From assembly GCA_017857235.1 (NCBI GenBank), contig JAFMDN010000005.1, forward strand, positions 1 to 62,874: DNA of 62,874 nucleotides. Direction: 5' to 3'. Every line of letters starts with the position of its first letter. Position 1 is the first letter of the stretch. A program made the position numbers and the translations under genes. The DNA is from Methanobacteriota archaeon (GTDB taxonomy: Archaea > Thermoplasmatota > Thermoplasmata > Thermoplasmatales > GCA-001856825). This document shows positions 37,030-47,490 of the stretch, piece after piece. Below the pieces are notes generated by a model that was given only the letters and a program-made list of their open reading frames with translations, made no database searches and had not been told where the DNA came from.

Positions 37030-40000
37030 ATGCCCAACCCTTTCGCCGAATCTACAAAAATAGCAAAAAAACTACAAGAAGAAGCTAAAAAAATCCAAGA
37101 AACTAGAAATAGTCTTGCTAAAGAGCTCGAAGAATTAGAGAAATTTTTACCCATTCTAAAAAGGTTGAATGCTAACATCCAGAAAGAAGAATATGCAATA
37201 AATTCAATTAAGGAATCGCTAAATAAGAAAGCTTTGGATCTTGATGGAGTAAGGAATTCACTAGATGTTTTAAGACATGATTTATTGGAAGAATTTCAAA
37301 GATCGATTAATGAGAAAATCTCTAAAGGTCTTAAGAAGTTATTGGAAACCTATAAGGATACATCATTAGAAATTAAAATACAGGAATTTTTAAAGCTGGC
37401 AGAATCAGATTACAGATTGGAGGATGTCACAAAAATAATAAACTCTTTTGAGGAAATATTCCAATTTATAAAGGCTAGGATTAAGTGCGAAATCTCAGAC
37501 CCATTGTCAGAATTTGACAATTGTGTAAACTATTTAAACGAAATAAAAAGAGATTACTCCTATAAATTGCAAAAACTATTGATGGAAGTATCAAAAAGTG
37601 AGGCCTTTTTAATAAGGAATAAAATAGATTTTAATAACTTAGCTGAGTTGAAAGAAAAATCTAGAGATTATTATAAAAACATAGAACTTGATAAATCCAT
37701 ATCTTCTTTGGAAGAATACAATAATAAACTAAAGGAGTTAATTGAACAGAAATTAGAAAAAGACTTAGAAGAAATAAAGGCAAAGCTTTCAAAATTGGAA
37801 GGGAAAGGTGTTGATGTCTCACCCATAAAGGAAAGTTTGTTATCCATAGATATAAAGAACTATGAAGATGCATCTAAAACTTATCAGATGCTTAAGAAAC
37901 TTAATGATCAGCTTGATACCCTCCTGCTGGACTTCGCATTAAAAAAATTAGCCACTATAAATTCTAAGGTTGACTCCCTTCAGCCATTGATAATAGGTCA
38001 AGGGGTTAAAAATGAAATAGAAGATATTAGGAATTTGATAAAATCTCAGAAGATAGAAGATGCCATTATCAAGATGAACATTCTGGAAAGTAACTTAGAT
38101 AATCTTAAAAATGCAATAGCTAACATAAAGAACGAGTTAAAGAATTATGCGACCATTGTTGAAGAGAATCAAAATTTATTTACAAAGGAGATATTAAATC
38201 AATTCAGGAGTCTTTCAAGTTCAGAGAAAATTGATTTGGAGAAATGGAATGAGCTTAAGGAAGCCTTAGATATTGCCATTAAAGGGAAGATAAATGAAAT
38301 GAAAGGTGAAATAAAAGGGGCTACGGAATTAATTGAAAAAATTGGAATTAAGATACCGGTTCATCCTGATTTTTCTAAATTCGATACAGGAAAAAATATT
38401 GTTGAACAGTTCAAAGAATTGAGTGAAATTTATTATAAAATAGCCGATGAATTATCTAAAAGCTACCTAAGCATGATTAACCAATTTAGAGAACTGGATG
38501 TTGATCAAGAATGCCCTAATCCTGAAAGAAACCTCAAGTTTTTAATCAACAATTATAGTACATGCGAGCAAAAACTCATTTCCAAAGCTAATGTAGAACT
38601 AGAAAATCTTTTTAATGATTTAAGAAAATTAAATGAAAAACTTTCCATTATTAATCTGAAATTCCAAAGGATTAATGAGAGCTTGCTGAGGATATACAGC
38701 ACTAATAATCTCCTTTTGAAAATTAGGCTTTTCCGTGAAATTAAGGATAAAGAATTCGGATTAGTAAAATATATGATAGAGGCAATAGAAGGCATCTTAA
38801 ATTTAAATTCCCAAAATAAGAGTGAAGCTGAAAGTGTTGATTATCTTATTACTTTATATGAATCATATAAAAACTCCGTATCAAAATCAATTGAGAAAAT
38901 TATTAATGGCACGTTAGATCTAATGAAATTCGAACTTGGAATTCAGGATAAGAATGCAATAAAGGAGGATGCTGATAAGATTTTAGAAGTTAAGTTATCT
39001 GAACAATTAAATAAAATAAAAGTTTTCAAATGGTATAGAGTTCTGATAAATGAAGATAAAAATGCAGATGATCTATTATCTGTGATCGCAAAAAGGGTAT
39101 TACAGTTATATTACACCAATAAGATATCATCTGAAGCATTATTGAAAATAATATGCCTTCAAGATGGAGATTTAGATTTAAATTCATTGGAATTGACTCC
39201 GGATTTAATAATAAAAAGGGGCATAGACGAAGAATTTAAAATTTTCTTCAACGTCATTAATGAAGGAAGTTTTCAGGATGCCTTAAGAGATAAGGTAATT
39301 AAACTGATTAGGGAAAATGGCATAGATAAAAAAACTGAAGACTTATTATTGAGAAATATTACCGCGGATCCTGCAGGCACATATTTTAAAGTATTAAGTG
39401 AAATTGCAAAAAGGAACAATGATTATGTTTTGGCAGAAGTAACCAATGTTATATTGCATTATATGTCAATAGATTTTGTTAAGGATTATATTCTAAGGGA
39501 TGCTACTTTATCTAAAAAATATGACGCGGAAGTGTTAAATAAAATAACAAACAACGATTACCTTGGTGCATATTTAGGATTGTATGAAATACTTAAAGAT
39601 TATTTGCCACTATTCGGTCTATTAAAGATTGCAAATCATTATTACGCTCTTTTTTCGAGCGATTCAGATTTCAAAAACAAATATGGAAAGGAGCTAGAAA
39701 AACTTGAAGATTCAATCAGGAAACTAGATTTTACAAATCTCTTCAATTCTTTAAATTTCTTGATATCAGAATATAATCGCTATAAGAATGAAACAGCGGA
39801 TGAAAAAGTTCAAAAGAATTTAAAATTTGTAAGGGGCTTAATAGGTATTAATATCCTTTTGGGAAATTATTGTGCTAATGTTAATTTGGACTTTGAAGAA
39901 TCATACAGAGTTGTTGTACAAAAAGCTAAGAACGATCTCAAGGAATTGGGTTCTGAATTAAATTATGATCTAAAATTATACGTAGGAGTTCCTGAAAAGA

Positions 40001-40887
40001 TTGGAGAGTACCTTTTAACCGAGAAGATAAATATCCTGAAATCCTACTTCAATATAATTATAAAGTTAAGTTCAGACATCGAAAATGCACTACTCCATTT
40101 CGCTGAACCGGAAACAATGAAAACAAAGAATAAAATAGATTCGATCAATATTACAAATATTAATGAAGTTTTTAATAATTTAAGGCTTTTAAAGGAGGAA
40201 ATTAATGAAAAAGTTAAAAAGTATTCCTTATCTATTGATAAGAATATAGAACCTGTCCTAAATGGTGAAATAGATTATTCTACATTGTTTGTCGAGCTGG
40301 TCTCAAAACTTGTATTGCCAAATGAATTCATTGAAAAGATAATAGATAAAGATAAAATTGCAGAAAGAATCAAGGAATTAAATTCGAATGGCTACAATTT
40401 AGCCCCAGATGATGTAGATGCTCTAAAAGAACTTGCAAAAGAATTGAAGCCTGAAATCATTTTGCAGTATGAGAAAGCTAAAGGGGAAAGAAAATTCCTC
40501 TTGAAAATAAATATTACCAATGCAGGAAATTGGAAACTCTATGATGCCACTGTAGCGTGGCTAGATAAGGAAAAAACAATTGGCGATATAGAACCTAAGA
40601 AGATAATTGAATTAAATTATGATTATAACATTAAGAAAGATGAACCGTTTAAGGTGTATGGTCAAACGCTTGATTTTTCAACATATGAGAAGGTATTTAC
40701 TATTAAAAAACTGGAAACTCTATTAAAGTTTAAATCAAATTCTAGATTAGTATGCGCCTCATGCAGGGGAGCAATTCTGCCCGGTATTGATGCTGGTAAA
40801 TGCGAATATTGCGGTTCTATGTATCATCTAAAATGTGCCGAAAGATCTAAATCTTGTAAGGTCTGTGGGATTGAATTCAACCTATGA
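37030..40887 (+). CDS. Giant coiled-coil protein with C-terminal Ig-like segment and RING/PHD-like zinc finger
   Basis: 1285 aa, mostly charged helical sequence; C-terminus LVCASCRGAILPGIDAGKCEYCGSMYHLKCAERSKSCKVCGIEFNL = C-x2-C-x12-C-x2-C-x4-H-x2-C-x6-C-x2-C. Confidence 0.8.
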   Translation: MPNPFAESTKIAKKLQEEAKKIQETRNSLAKELEELEKFLPILKRLNANIQKEEYAINSIKESLNKKALDLDGVRNSLDVLRHDLLEEFQRSINEKISKGLKKLLETYKDTSLEIKIQEFLKLAESDYRLEDVTKIINSFEEIFQFIKARIKCEISDPLSEFDNCVNYLNEIKRDYSYKLQKLLMEVSKSEAFLIRNKIDFNNLAELKEKSRDYYKNIELDKSISSLEEYNNKLKELIEQKLEKDLEEIKAKLSKLEGKGVDVSPIKESLLSIDIKNYEDASKTYQMLKKLNDQLDTLLLDFALKKLATINSKVDSLQPLIIGQGVKNEIEDIRNLIKSQKIEDAIIKMNILESNLDNLKNAIANIKNELKNYATIVEENQNLFTKEILNQFRSLSSSEKIDLEKWNELKEALDIAIKGKINEMKGEIKGATELIEKIGIKIPVHPDFSKFDTGKNIVEQFKELSEIYYKIADELSKSYLSMINQFRELDVDQECPNPERNLKFLINNYSTCEQKLISKANVELENLFNDLRKLNEKLSIINLKFQRINESLLRIYSTNNLLLKIRLFREIKDKEFGLVKYMIEAIEGILNLNSQNKSEAESVDYLITLYESYKNSVSKSIEKIINGTLDLMKFELGIQDKNAIKEDADKILEVKLSEQLNKIKVFKWYRVLINEDKNADDLLSVIAKRVLQLYYTNKISSEALLKIICLQDGDLDLNSLELTPDLIIKRGIDEEFKIFFNVINEGSFQDALRDKVIKLIRENGIDKKTEDLLLRNITADPAGTYFKVLSEIAKRNNDYVLAEVTNVILHYMSIDFVKDYILRDATLSKKYDAEVLNKITNNDYLGAYLGLYEILKDYLPLFGLLKIANHYYALFSSDSDFKNKYGKELEKLEDSIRKLDFTNLFNSLNFLISEYNRYKNETADEKVQKNLKFVRGLIGINILLGNYCANVNLDFEESYRVVVQKAKNDLKELGSELNYDLKLYVGVPEKIGEYLLTEKINILKSYFNIIIKLSSDIENALLHFAEPETMKTKNKIDSINITNINEVFNNLRLLKEEINEKVKKYSLSIDKNIEPVLNGEIDYSTLFVELVSKLVLPNEFIEKIIDKDKIAERIKELNSNGYNLAPDDVDALKELAKELKPEIILQYEKAKGERKFLLKINITNAGNWKLYDATVAWLDKEKTIGDIEPKKIIELNYDYNIKKDEPFKVYGQTLDFSTYEKVFTIKKLETLLKFKSNSRLVCASCRGAILPGIDAGKCEYCGSMYHLKCAERSKSCKVCGIEFNL

Positions 40888-42335
40888 GATACATATTGAG
40901 AAAGTACGGAGAATTTAATGGATTAAAGGTACCAACAATTATACGTGCTTTGAAGGACCTCATTCCAAATGAAATTCCTTTGGAATATAGGAATAAGGAT
41001 ATATTTGAAACCGATTTTCTAATCATAATTCAAAATTATAACAGATACAACATAAGGGAATTAGTATCCACAGTTTTAAAATTAAGGAGGAAGGATCTTG
41101 GAAAGCTTATTTATCTGCCAGGTCCATTCAACCCTTACGATTTCCCTGTACTTTTCTATTTGGGCATTGACATACTTGATGCAAGTTTTTTAGACATAAT
41201 GGGTGAGGAAAGTTGTATATATCCTACAGGAATAAATAATGGAGTAAATTGCAGGGAATGGAATAATAGACTTTTAGACAGAATAATGAATGAGATAGAA
41301 ATTTCTTTGAAAACGTTCAATTTCAGGGAACTTGTTGAATTTTATTCACATTCTTCATTTTCCCAAGAGATCTTAAGGCTTTTGGATATGGAGTACTATG
41401 ATGAAATTAAAGAATTCCTTGACCATGAACCAAAAAATTTAAAATCATCTGGCTTAGAAAGTATTTTTAGAGCTGAATTTAGGGAGTACAGGGAACGAAT
41501 AATGAACTTTAAACAGAAAGCTAACAATTTGCTTTTGATCCCTTGTTCTGCCGTTAAACCATATTCAATGTCGAAGTCACACAGAGTTTTGCACAGCTAT
41601 ATCGGAAAATATTTAAAATATATCGATGAGGTAATAGTAACTTCTCCACTAGGCCTTGTTCCGAGAGAAATTGAGTCATTTTATCCTGCGGCCTTTTACG
41701 ATATACCGGTAACAGGATATTGGTTTGAAGAAGAGAAAAAAATGTTGATAGAAACTGCTAAAAATTATTTCAAAGATAAAAAATACGACAGAGTTTTTTA
41801 TATTTTACCGGAGGGGGAAGATGCAATTTTAAATATCTTCGATGAAAAAATGGGAATCAGGGGGAAATTGAATGCAGAAAACTCTGAAAAATTGGTTCAA
41901 ATTTTAGAAAGAGAAATTGTAAAAAAAAGTTTCGATAAAAGGAAAATTGAAATCTTAAATATACTCAATTATTACTACGAGATAGTTCTTGATAATGAGG
42001 ATATAAAAATAGTTGATCAGGGGAATAGGGAAATTGTTTATGTCAATGGTATTGAATTTGCTAAAATAACCAGAAATGGCCCATATCCAATGAAAGGGCT
42101 TGCCCAATACCTAGCTTCAAATAGAAGAAAAGTTATTGAAATAAAGGAATCCGTAAAGTCATCAAACATATTCATACCTGTTGTGGCAGAAATTTCCGAT
42201 GATATAAGACCAGGTGACCCAGTAATAATTCTAAACAATGGAAAGATTGAGGGATATGGGTTTGCTGCTATATCAAAAAATGATTTAAATTATATTAAAA
42301 AGGGAATTGCTGTTAGAGATTTTAAGAGGTTGTAA
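40884..42335 (+). CDS. ArcS-like (archaeosine synthase / TgtA2-type) protein with C-terminal PUA domain
   Basis: LLLIPCSAVKPYSMSKSHRVLHSYIGKYLKYIDEVIVTSPLGLVPREIESFYPAAFYDIPVTGYW; PUA-like EFAKITRNGPYPMKGLAQYLASN...VVAEISDDIRPGDPVIILNNGKIEGYG. Confidence 0.85.
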   Translation: MRYILRKYGEFNGLKVPTIIRALKDLIPNEIPLEYRNKDIFETDFLIIIQNYNRYNIRELVSTVLKLRRKDLGKLIYLPGPFNPYDFPVLFYLGIDILDASFLDIMGEESCIYPTGINNGVNCREWNNRLLDRIMNEIEISLKTFNFRELVEFYSHSSFSQEILRLLDMEYYDEIKEFLDHEPKNLKSSGLESIFRAEFREYRERIMNFKQKANNLLLIPCSAVKPYSMSKSHRVLHSYIGKYLKYIDEVIVTSPLGLVPREIESFYPAAFYDIPVTGYWFEEEKKMLIETAKNYFKDKKYDRVFYILPEGEDAILNIFDEKMGIRGKLNAENSEKLVQILEREIVKKSFDKRKIEILNILNYYYEIVLDNEDIKIVDQGNREIVYVNGIEFAKITRNGPYPMKGLAQYLASNRRKVIEIKESVKSSNIFIPVVAEISDDIRPGDPVIILNNGKIEGYGFAAISKNDLNYIKKGIAVRDFKRL

Positions 42336-42385
42336 TAAACGAGTCTTTAGTAAAATCTATTAATAAGTAAAAATATACTTATTCA

Positions 42386-45300
42386 ATGGAGAACAAAGTT
42401 AAGACAGTGCTTGTAATTGTTATATTATTAATTTCATCGTTATCCATATTGAGCTTGTCCAATCAGGTTTCGGCTGGCAGTGTTATTCAACCCAATACCA
42501 ATATTTATGTTAATGGAGTAATGATAATTAATGAAAGCACTATAGACCCTCTTACAGGTCTGCCTGGACAATATGGGGTTAGGGGGAACTTGATTGTAAA
42601 TTCTACTGGGACCCTTATAATTGAAAATGCGACATTGTACTTTGACCAGGATGTATTTCACCATTATAAGTTGATAGTTAACGGTACTCTAATAATGTAC
42701 AATGCAGAAATTACGGTATCTACTGAATCCTTACAACCATATTTGTTGTTTAATGCATCGTTTTTCGGTGCAAATGTAAAGATACATAATTCCATAATTA
42801 AATTCCCTGGAAATGTCTATTTTCAGAATTCAAATGTCTTAATAGTAGGCACAAAATTCTCAGGTATTCAGAACGCCACCTCCATCTTCAATAATAATAG
42901 ATATTCTTTTGCTCCAACCCCATTCTTCTCCTCAAGCACTGTCTACTTGGTCAACGATTATTTTGGTGATTTCTTTTCCCCCACACCGATTAATACAATA
43001 ATGGTCGCGAACCTAACATCTAACCCATTATCCAAGAATTTTACTGGAACCGCTAACTTTAGTGCAGTTCAGTCAAGTTTGAATTATCCAAATTATATGA
43101 TGATAGATGAGATTAACCTGTTCATAGTTTATAAGAGTAACTCTGAATCAAATGTTTCTATTTTTACGGGAAAGTACAAATTGGGTAACAGCTCCTTACC
43201 CTCTACAAATAATCAGGTGATATCATATAATTTAACATTTATGATTCCATCTTTCGTACCATTAAGTAAAATTGAGGAAAGCCTATATTCACTAATCTAC
43301 CAGAATAATTCTAAGGGTTATACTGATATCATAAGTGAAAACTTCGAAATATATACTAATGATACTTTTAGTTATTATGGGGGTTACAGTAATTATTACA
43401 TAAATTTAGTAAATTCTGTTATTTACGGAATGAACGACTATTTTGACGTGAATTTTTATAATTATACAGTTGATCATGGATTGTTAAAGAATCCTCTTAA
43501 AAATGGCTTTTATTTAGTTAATTCAAATATTTATATAGCAAATTTGACAGTCAACAATGTTACCAGTAAGCCATTAATAAATCAGGATCCACCCTTTTTA
43601 GTAGACCAAAACAGCAATGTCTTAATTTATAGGTATATTGAACTCAATTTAACAAATTATCAAGGGTATCCCATAAATCACTATGATGCGGTATTTTACC
43701 CAAATGAGGGAAGTGCAAGTACCAATTCTTTGGTAAGCAGCCTGAACAACAATTTCCAAACACAAATGATATCCATGGGATTCTTGTCTAATCAGTTCAA
43801 TTACACAATAAATGGTATAGCTAAAATTCCGGTACTTACTGATGTATTCAATTTTGAAACAAATCCGAATACCAATGTTTTCGGGAAATATATACTAAAT
43901 TCAGAGGGCATTCATGCCAATGTAACTCTACCCGCATTTCCATTATTAAGTAACTCAACCAATTTAAGATTGGTTAATATTAAAACCAATGATACATTTG
44001 TGAATTATTGGATAACGAAGATTACAGAGCCAATCTACGGATCTAATTTCTATATATATGTAAATGCCACATCTTTTGGTAGTTCAATTTCCGGAAACTT
44101 TGTAATTTTCTTAAATTCCCAAGAATATTATAGTTCCTCAAATTACAATTTGCCGGCTAATTCCTCTAAGGCGATAGTTTTGAACGTGCCAGATAGCCTT
44201 TCCCCAGGTCCTTACAATATGACTTTACAATTTTTTAGTCAAACAATGTTCAGTTCAAATCAGCCAATTAAATTTTCAATAGTTTCGCATTCCAATGTCT
44301 CTGTAATACTTTCAGGCGCAATCGTACCAACTTATTCTTACGGAGGCAGCTGGATATCAGGGTATGGAGGTAAGGTTATCGTAAATGTTACAAATACAGG
44401 TTCTCAGTCCACAGGTACTTTTAATCTTTTAATAAAAGTACAATACCCCAATGGAACAATGTTTTACTATAATTCTACTCTGGAGTTATCGGGTTCAAGC
44501 TCCTACACATTACAGATAGTATTGCCAATTGTAACGGTATTATCTAACGGAACTTTAAAAGTAATGGCAAGAGCTCTCCTATCTAAAAACGTATATCCGG
44601 CAAATTCTAGCAGGTCATCACTGAATATGACAGTTTCAGTTATACCCAGGCCCGTGGTTACTATCCTAAGTTTCACGCAGTCTCAAACTCCTTTCATCGG
44701 AATGCCTTTGGACGGATTACTGCAAGTTTATGCAAACGAACCTATAAATAATTTAATTCTAACTTACGATGTAAACGGAAAATATGGAAATATACAACTA
44801 ACTCAAACCTTAAATGGGCAACAATTTCTGCCTATAAATTTAAGTGCGAATCTGTTCCACGTTGGATACAATTACTTTTCAATTAAATTTAACAATTCAA
44901 CCCAGCCCTATGTGGAATCAATTTCTAACGTTGCTGAAAGTTTGTATTTCTATCCGAATTACTCCTTTAAGATTGGGCAATCATCATTTATTTTGAATGG
45001 AAATATAAGTAATTATGTCAACTTTACTAATTTGCTATTTATAGTAAATACGGGCTTTAATTCCTCATCTCAGGTTCCAGTGGAAATATTGTACAATGGC
45101 CAGATTTTGTTCATGGGAAATGTCTCATCCACTTCTTTATTCCCTATTAATATGAGTGTTAGTTATTCAAACAACATGTCACTAACTTATATTTTGGATT
45201 ACAATGATATCCTGCCATCCCCAAATGGGGCAACCATGTATCAAATGTCAATACCTATCCCTTATTATTATGTCATTTCAAATTTACCATCTTCAATGGA

Positions 45301-46777
45301 AAATGGCTCAATAATGACGGGAAATATAGTTATAAACAAAGTTGCAAATTATCCTTCCTTAAATACGGTTGCATATCTCAAGCTCGGTAGCTATACTCTA
45401 TTGAGTTACAATTTGGGTAACATTTCATTAGGTAGCGGAACGGTAATTCCAATAACATTTAATACATCAGATATACCCGGAATTATGCATGGGCAGAATC
45501 AGATATCATACCCATTGACTCTGGATCTAGAAACTTCCAATACAACCCCTTATTTCATAAGTTATAATCTAGGTACTTTAACCATTTATGAGAGACCAAA
45601 TTTCTCAGTCACCAATATGACAATTTCACCAGCTCAGCTATTTGAAGGAGAAAATTTCAATATATCATTCACAGTTGTTAACAATGGAGGTTCTTATTTC
45701 AAAGGTCAAGTGCCTTATAAGATAGTTGCATTTACACCAGAACCTTTAGTATTATTAACAAATAATGCAAGCTTATCTCTATATGCAGGTGAGAGTGAAA
45801 TCATAAATGTATCCAATCTGGTTTATAATCAACCTGTAATTGGGACGATCCAAGTTTATCTAAACTATAACCACAAGATATTTACCAAAAATTATGACGA
45901 ATACAACGTAACATTACCTTTTAATGTTCTAGTTCCAAAAATATTGTTTACTTATTCCTTATCAAATCCAACTCCAACATCCGGTCAATCAGTAGTTTTA
46001 GTATTGAGATCGATAAATACTGTTATTAATAAACCGTGGCCAGCCAATTTCAGCCTTACCATTGTATCCAATGGTAAGATAGTATTTGTATATAGTGGCG
46101 AAACATCCTCATCAGGAATAGCGGTTTTAAATGTAAGGTTACCTTATGCAGGAAAATATACATTAACAGTAGTAACTGGAACGGGAAATAATAAGGAAGT
46201 TTATCAATATACCAACTTTATAACTGTAAAACAGGCTCCATTAGTCATTCCTATATATGTATACCCATTGGTTATTTTAGGTGCCCTTGGATTGGCTTTT
46301 GTTGCAGGCGCATCTTACATAAGGAGAAAGACATCAAACTTAATGCAGTGCAGCGTTTGCGGTGCTTTAATACCGGCCGACTCACTTAAGTGTCCAAGAT
46401 GCGGAACTGAATTCGAGAAGGATATGGTTAAATGCAGTGAATGCTCATCATGGATACCTGAAAATTCAAAGTACTGCCCGAATTGCGGTGCAGTTTTCAT
46501 TAGCAAAAAAGATCCTGAATACCAGGTTCTTATAAAGCTTAAAGCTGACTATGATAAATTTGTGAATGAATATAGAGCAAAAGCCAAGATTGTTTTCGGG
46601 GAAAAGATGAGTGAACAAGAATTCCAGAAATGGTGGAAGAGCAATCCGGAATATAAAGGGTTTAGAGAGTGGTTAACTGACAAGGGAGTTTCACCCGATC
46701 TGTCAAATCTGACATCCACAGGACAGAACAAAACTGGAAAATCTGGATCTAAGCTATTTAAGTTATTCAGAAAATAA
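42386..46777 (+). CDS. Large surface protein with one C-terminal TM and cytoplasmic tandem zinc ribbons
   Basis: N-terminal signal-like LVIVILLISSLSILSLSNQVSAG; TM YVYPLVILGALGLAFVAGASYI; then CSVCGALIPADSLKCPRCG and CSECSSWIPENSKYCPNCG. Confidence 0.85.
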   Translation: MENKVKTVLVIVILLISSLSILSLSNQVSAGSVIQPNTNIYVNGVMIINESTIDPLTGLPGQYGVRGNLIVNSTGTLIIENATLYFDQDVFHHYKLIVNGTLIMYNAEITVSTESLQPYLLFNASFFGANVKIHNSIIKFPGNVYFQNSNVLIVGTKFSGIQNATSIFNNNRYSFAPTPFFSSSTVYLVNDYFGDFFSPTPINTIMVANLTSNPLSKNFTGTANFSAVQSSLNYPNYMMIDEINLFIVYKSNSESNVSIFTGKYKLGNSSLPSTNNQVISYNLTFMIPSFVPLSKIEESLYSLIYQNNSKGYTDIISENFEIYTNDTFSYYGGYSNYYINLVNSVIYGMNDYFDVNFYNYTVDHGLLKNPLKNGFYLVNSNIYIANLTVNNVTSKPLINQDPPFLVDQNSNVLIYRYIELNLTNYQGYPINHYDAVFYPNEGSASTNSLVSSLNNNFQTQMISMGFLSNQFNYTINGIAKIPVLTDVFNFETNPNTNVFGKYILNSEGIHANVTLPAFPLLSNSTNLRLVNIKTNDTFVNYWITKITEPIYGSNFYIYVNATSFGSSISGNFVIFLNSQEYYSSSNYNLPANSSKAIVLNVPDSLSPGPYNMTLQFFSQTMFSSNQPIKFSIVSHSNVSVILSGAIVPTYSYGGSWISGYGGKVIVNVTNTGSQSTGTFNLLIKVQYPNGTMFYYNSTLELSGSSSYTLQIVLPIVTVLSNGTLKVMARALLSKNVYPANSSRSSLNMTVSVIPRPVVTILSFTQSQTPFIGMPLDGLLQVYANEPINNLILTYDVNGKYGNIQLTQTLNGQQFLPINLSANLFHVGYNYFSIKFNNSTQPYVESISNVAESLYFYPNYSFKIGQSSFILNGNISNYVNFTNLLFIVNTGFNSSSQVPVEILYNGQILFMGNVSSTSLFPINMSVSYSNNMSLTYILDYNDILPSPNGATMYQMSIPIPYYYVISNLPSSMENGSIMTGNIVINKVANYPSLNTVAYLKLGSYTLLSYNLGNISLGSGTVIPITFNTSDIPGIMHGQNQISYPLTLDLETSNTTPYFISYNLGTLTIYERPNFSVTNMTISPAQLFEGENFNISFTVVNNGGSYFKGQVPYKIVAFTPEPLVLLTNNASLSLYAGESEIINVSNLVYNQPVIGTIQVYLNYNHKIFTKNYDEYNVTLPFNVLVPKILFTYSLSNPTPTSGQSVVLVLRSINTVINKPWPANFSLTIVSNGKIVFVYSGETSSSGIAVLNVRLPYAGKYTLTVVTGTGNNKEVYQYTNFITVKQAPLVIPIYVYPLVILGALGLAFVAGASYIRRKTSNLMQCSVCGALIPADSLKCPRCGTEFEKDMVKCSECSSWIPENSKYCPNCGAVFISKKDPEYQVLIKLKADYDKFVNEYRAKAKIVFGEKMSEQEFQKWWKSNPEYKGFREWLTDKGVSPDLSNLTSTGQNKTGKSGSKLFKLFRK

Positions 46778-47021
46778 TTTATTTAATTTATATCATTTCT
46801 ATTTGTCTAATACATTTTCATGAATTTTTAGCCCTCTCTTCCCGGCAGTGATCTCATTTAAAATGTTCTGCTATTATTAATCCAGTCCTATAATAATTTT
46901 ATCATCTATTAATTTCTGAAAATCAGACCGATTTATTCCATTTTCTGACAATTATTTTTAAACGGCATCTCATCCCGCGGTGTTTATATAAATAATGGAT
47001 AGACTTCTATCAAGTGTATTG

Positions 47022-47397
47022 TCATTTTATTAAAAAGTCATCTACTCCATAACTTTTCAAATATTCTGTTATCTCAATAAATATTTTATCGGATGTTATT
47101 TGGTAGGCCCTAAAAATAAATTCATTAAAAAGCAGCCTAGCCCATATTTTTGCTAATGGGCGAGTCGTTATAGATATATATAATTTCTTAAATTTACAAG
47201 TAATTTGAGAAAGGCAAAAATGCATTACTTTCTTGCTCATTTTGAGTTCGTTCAACCAGCATATCTTCTGTTTTCAAATATCCATTAGAAGTTTTAGAAA
47301 GATCCTCTATAAGATCCAAAATTTTGCTTAAATTGATTTTGGGATGAGATCTATTGATTTTTAGCCATTTCTCTTCGTTAGCAGTTTCGAATCTCAA
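47022..47397 (-). pseudogene. Possible frameshifted/decayed ORF (two overlapping ORFs 47194-47397 and 47022-47255)
   Basis: Two short minus-strand frames overlap inside a ~700-bp gene-poor interval; no family recognised. Confidence 0.25.
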
Positions 47398-47490
47398 ATA
47401 CTAATTGCATGTAGTTATATTTTTTGAAGCACTGAATCTTCCCCTTATTATCCGTGCGATTCAAAATATTCGGTCTTGGGAATAATAAAT

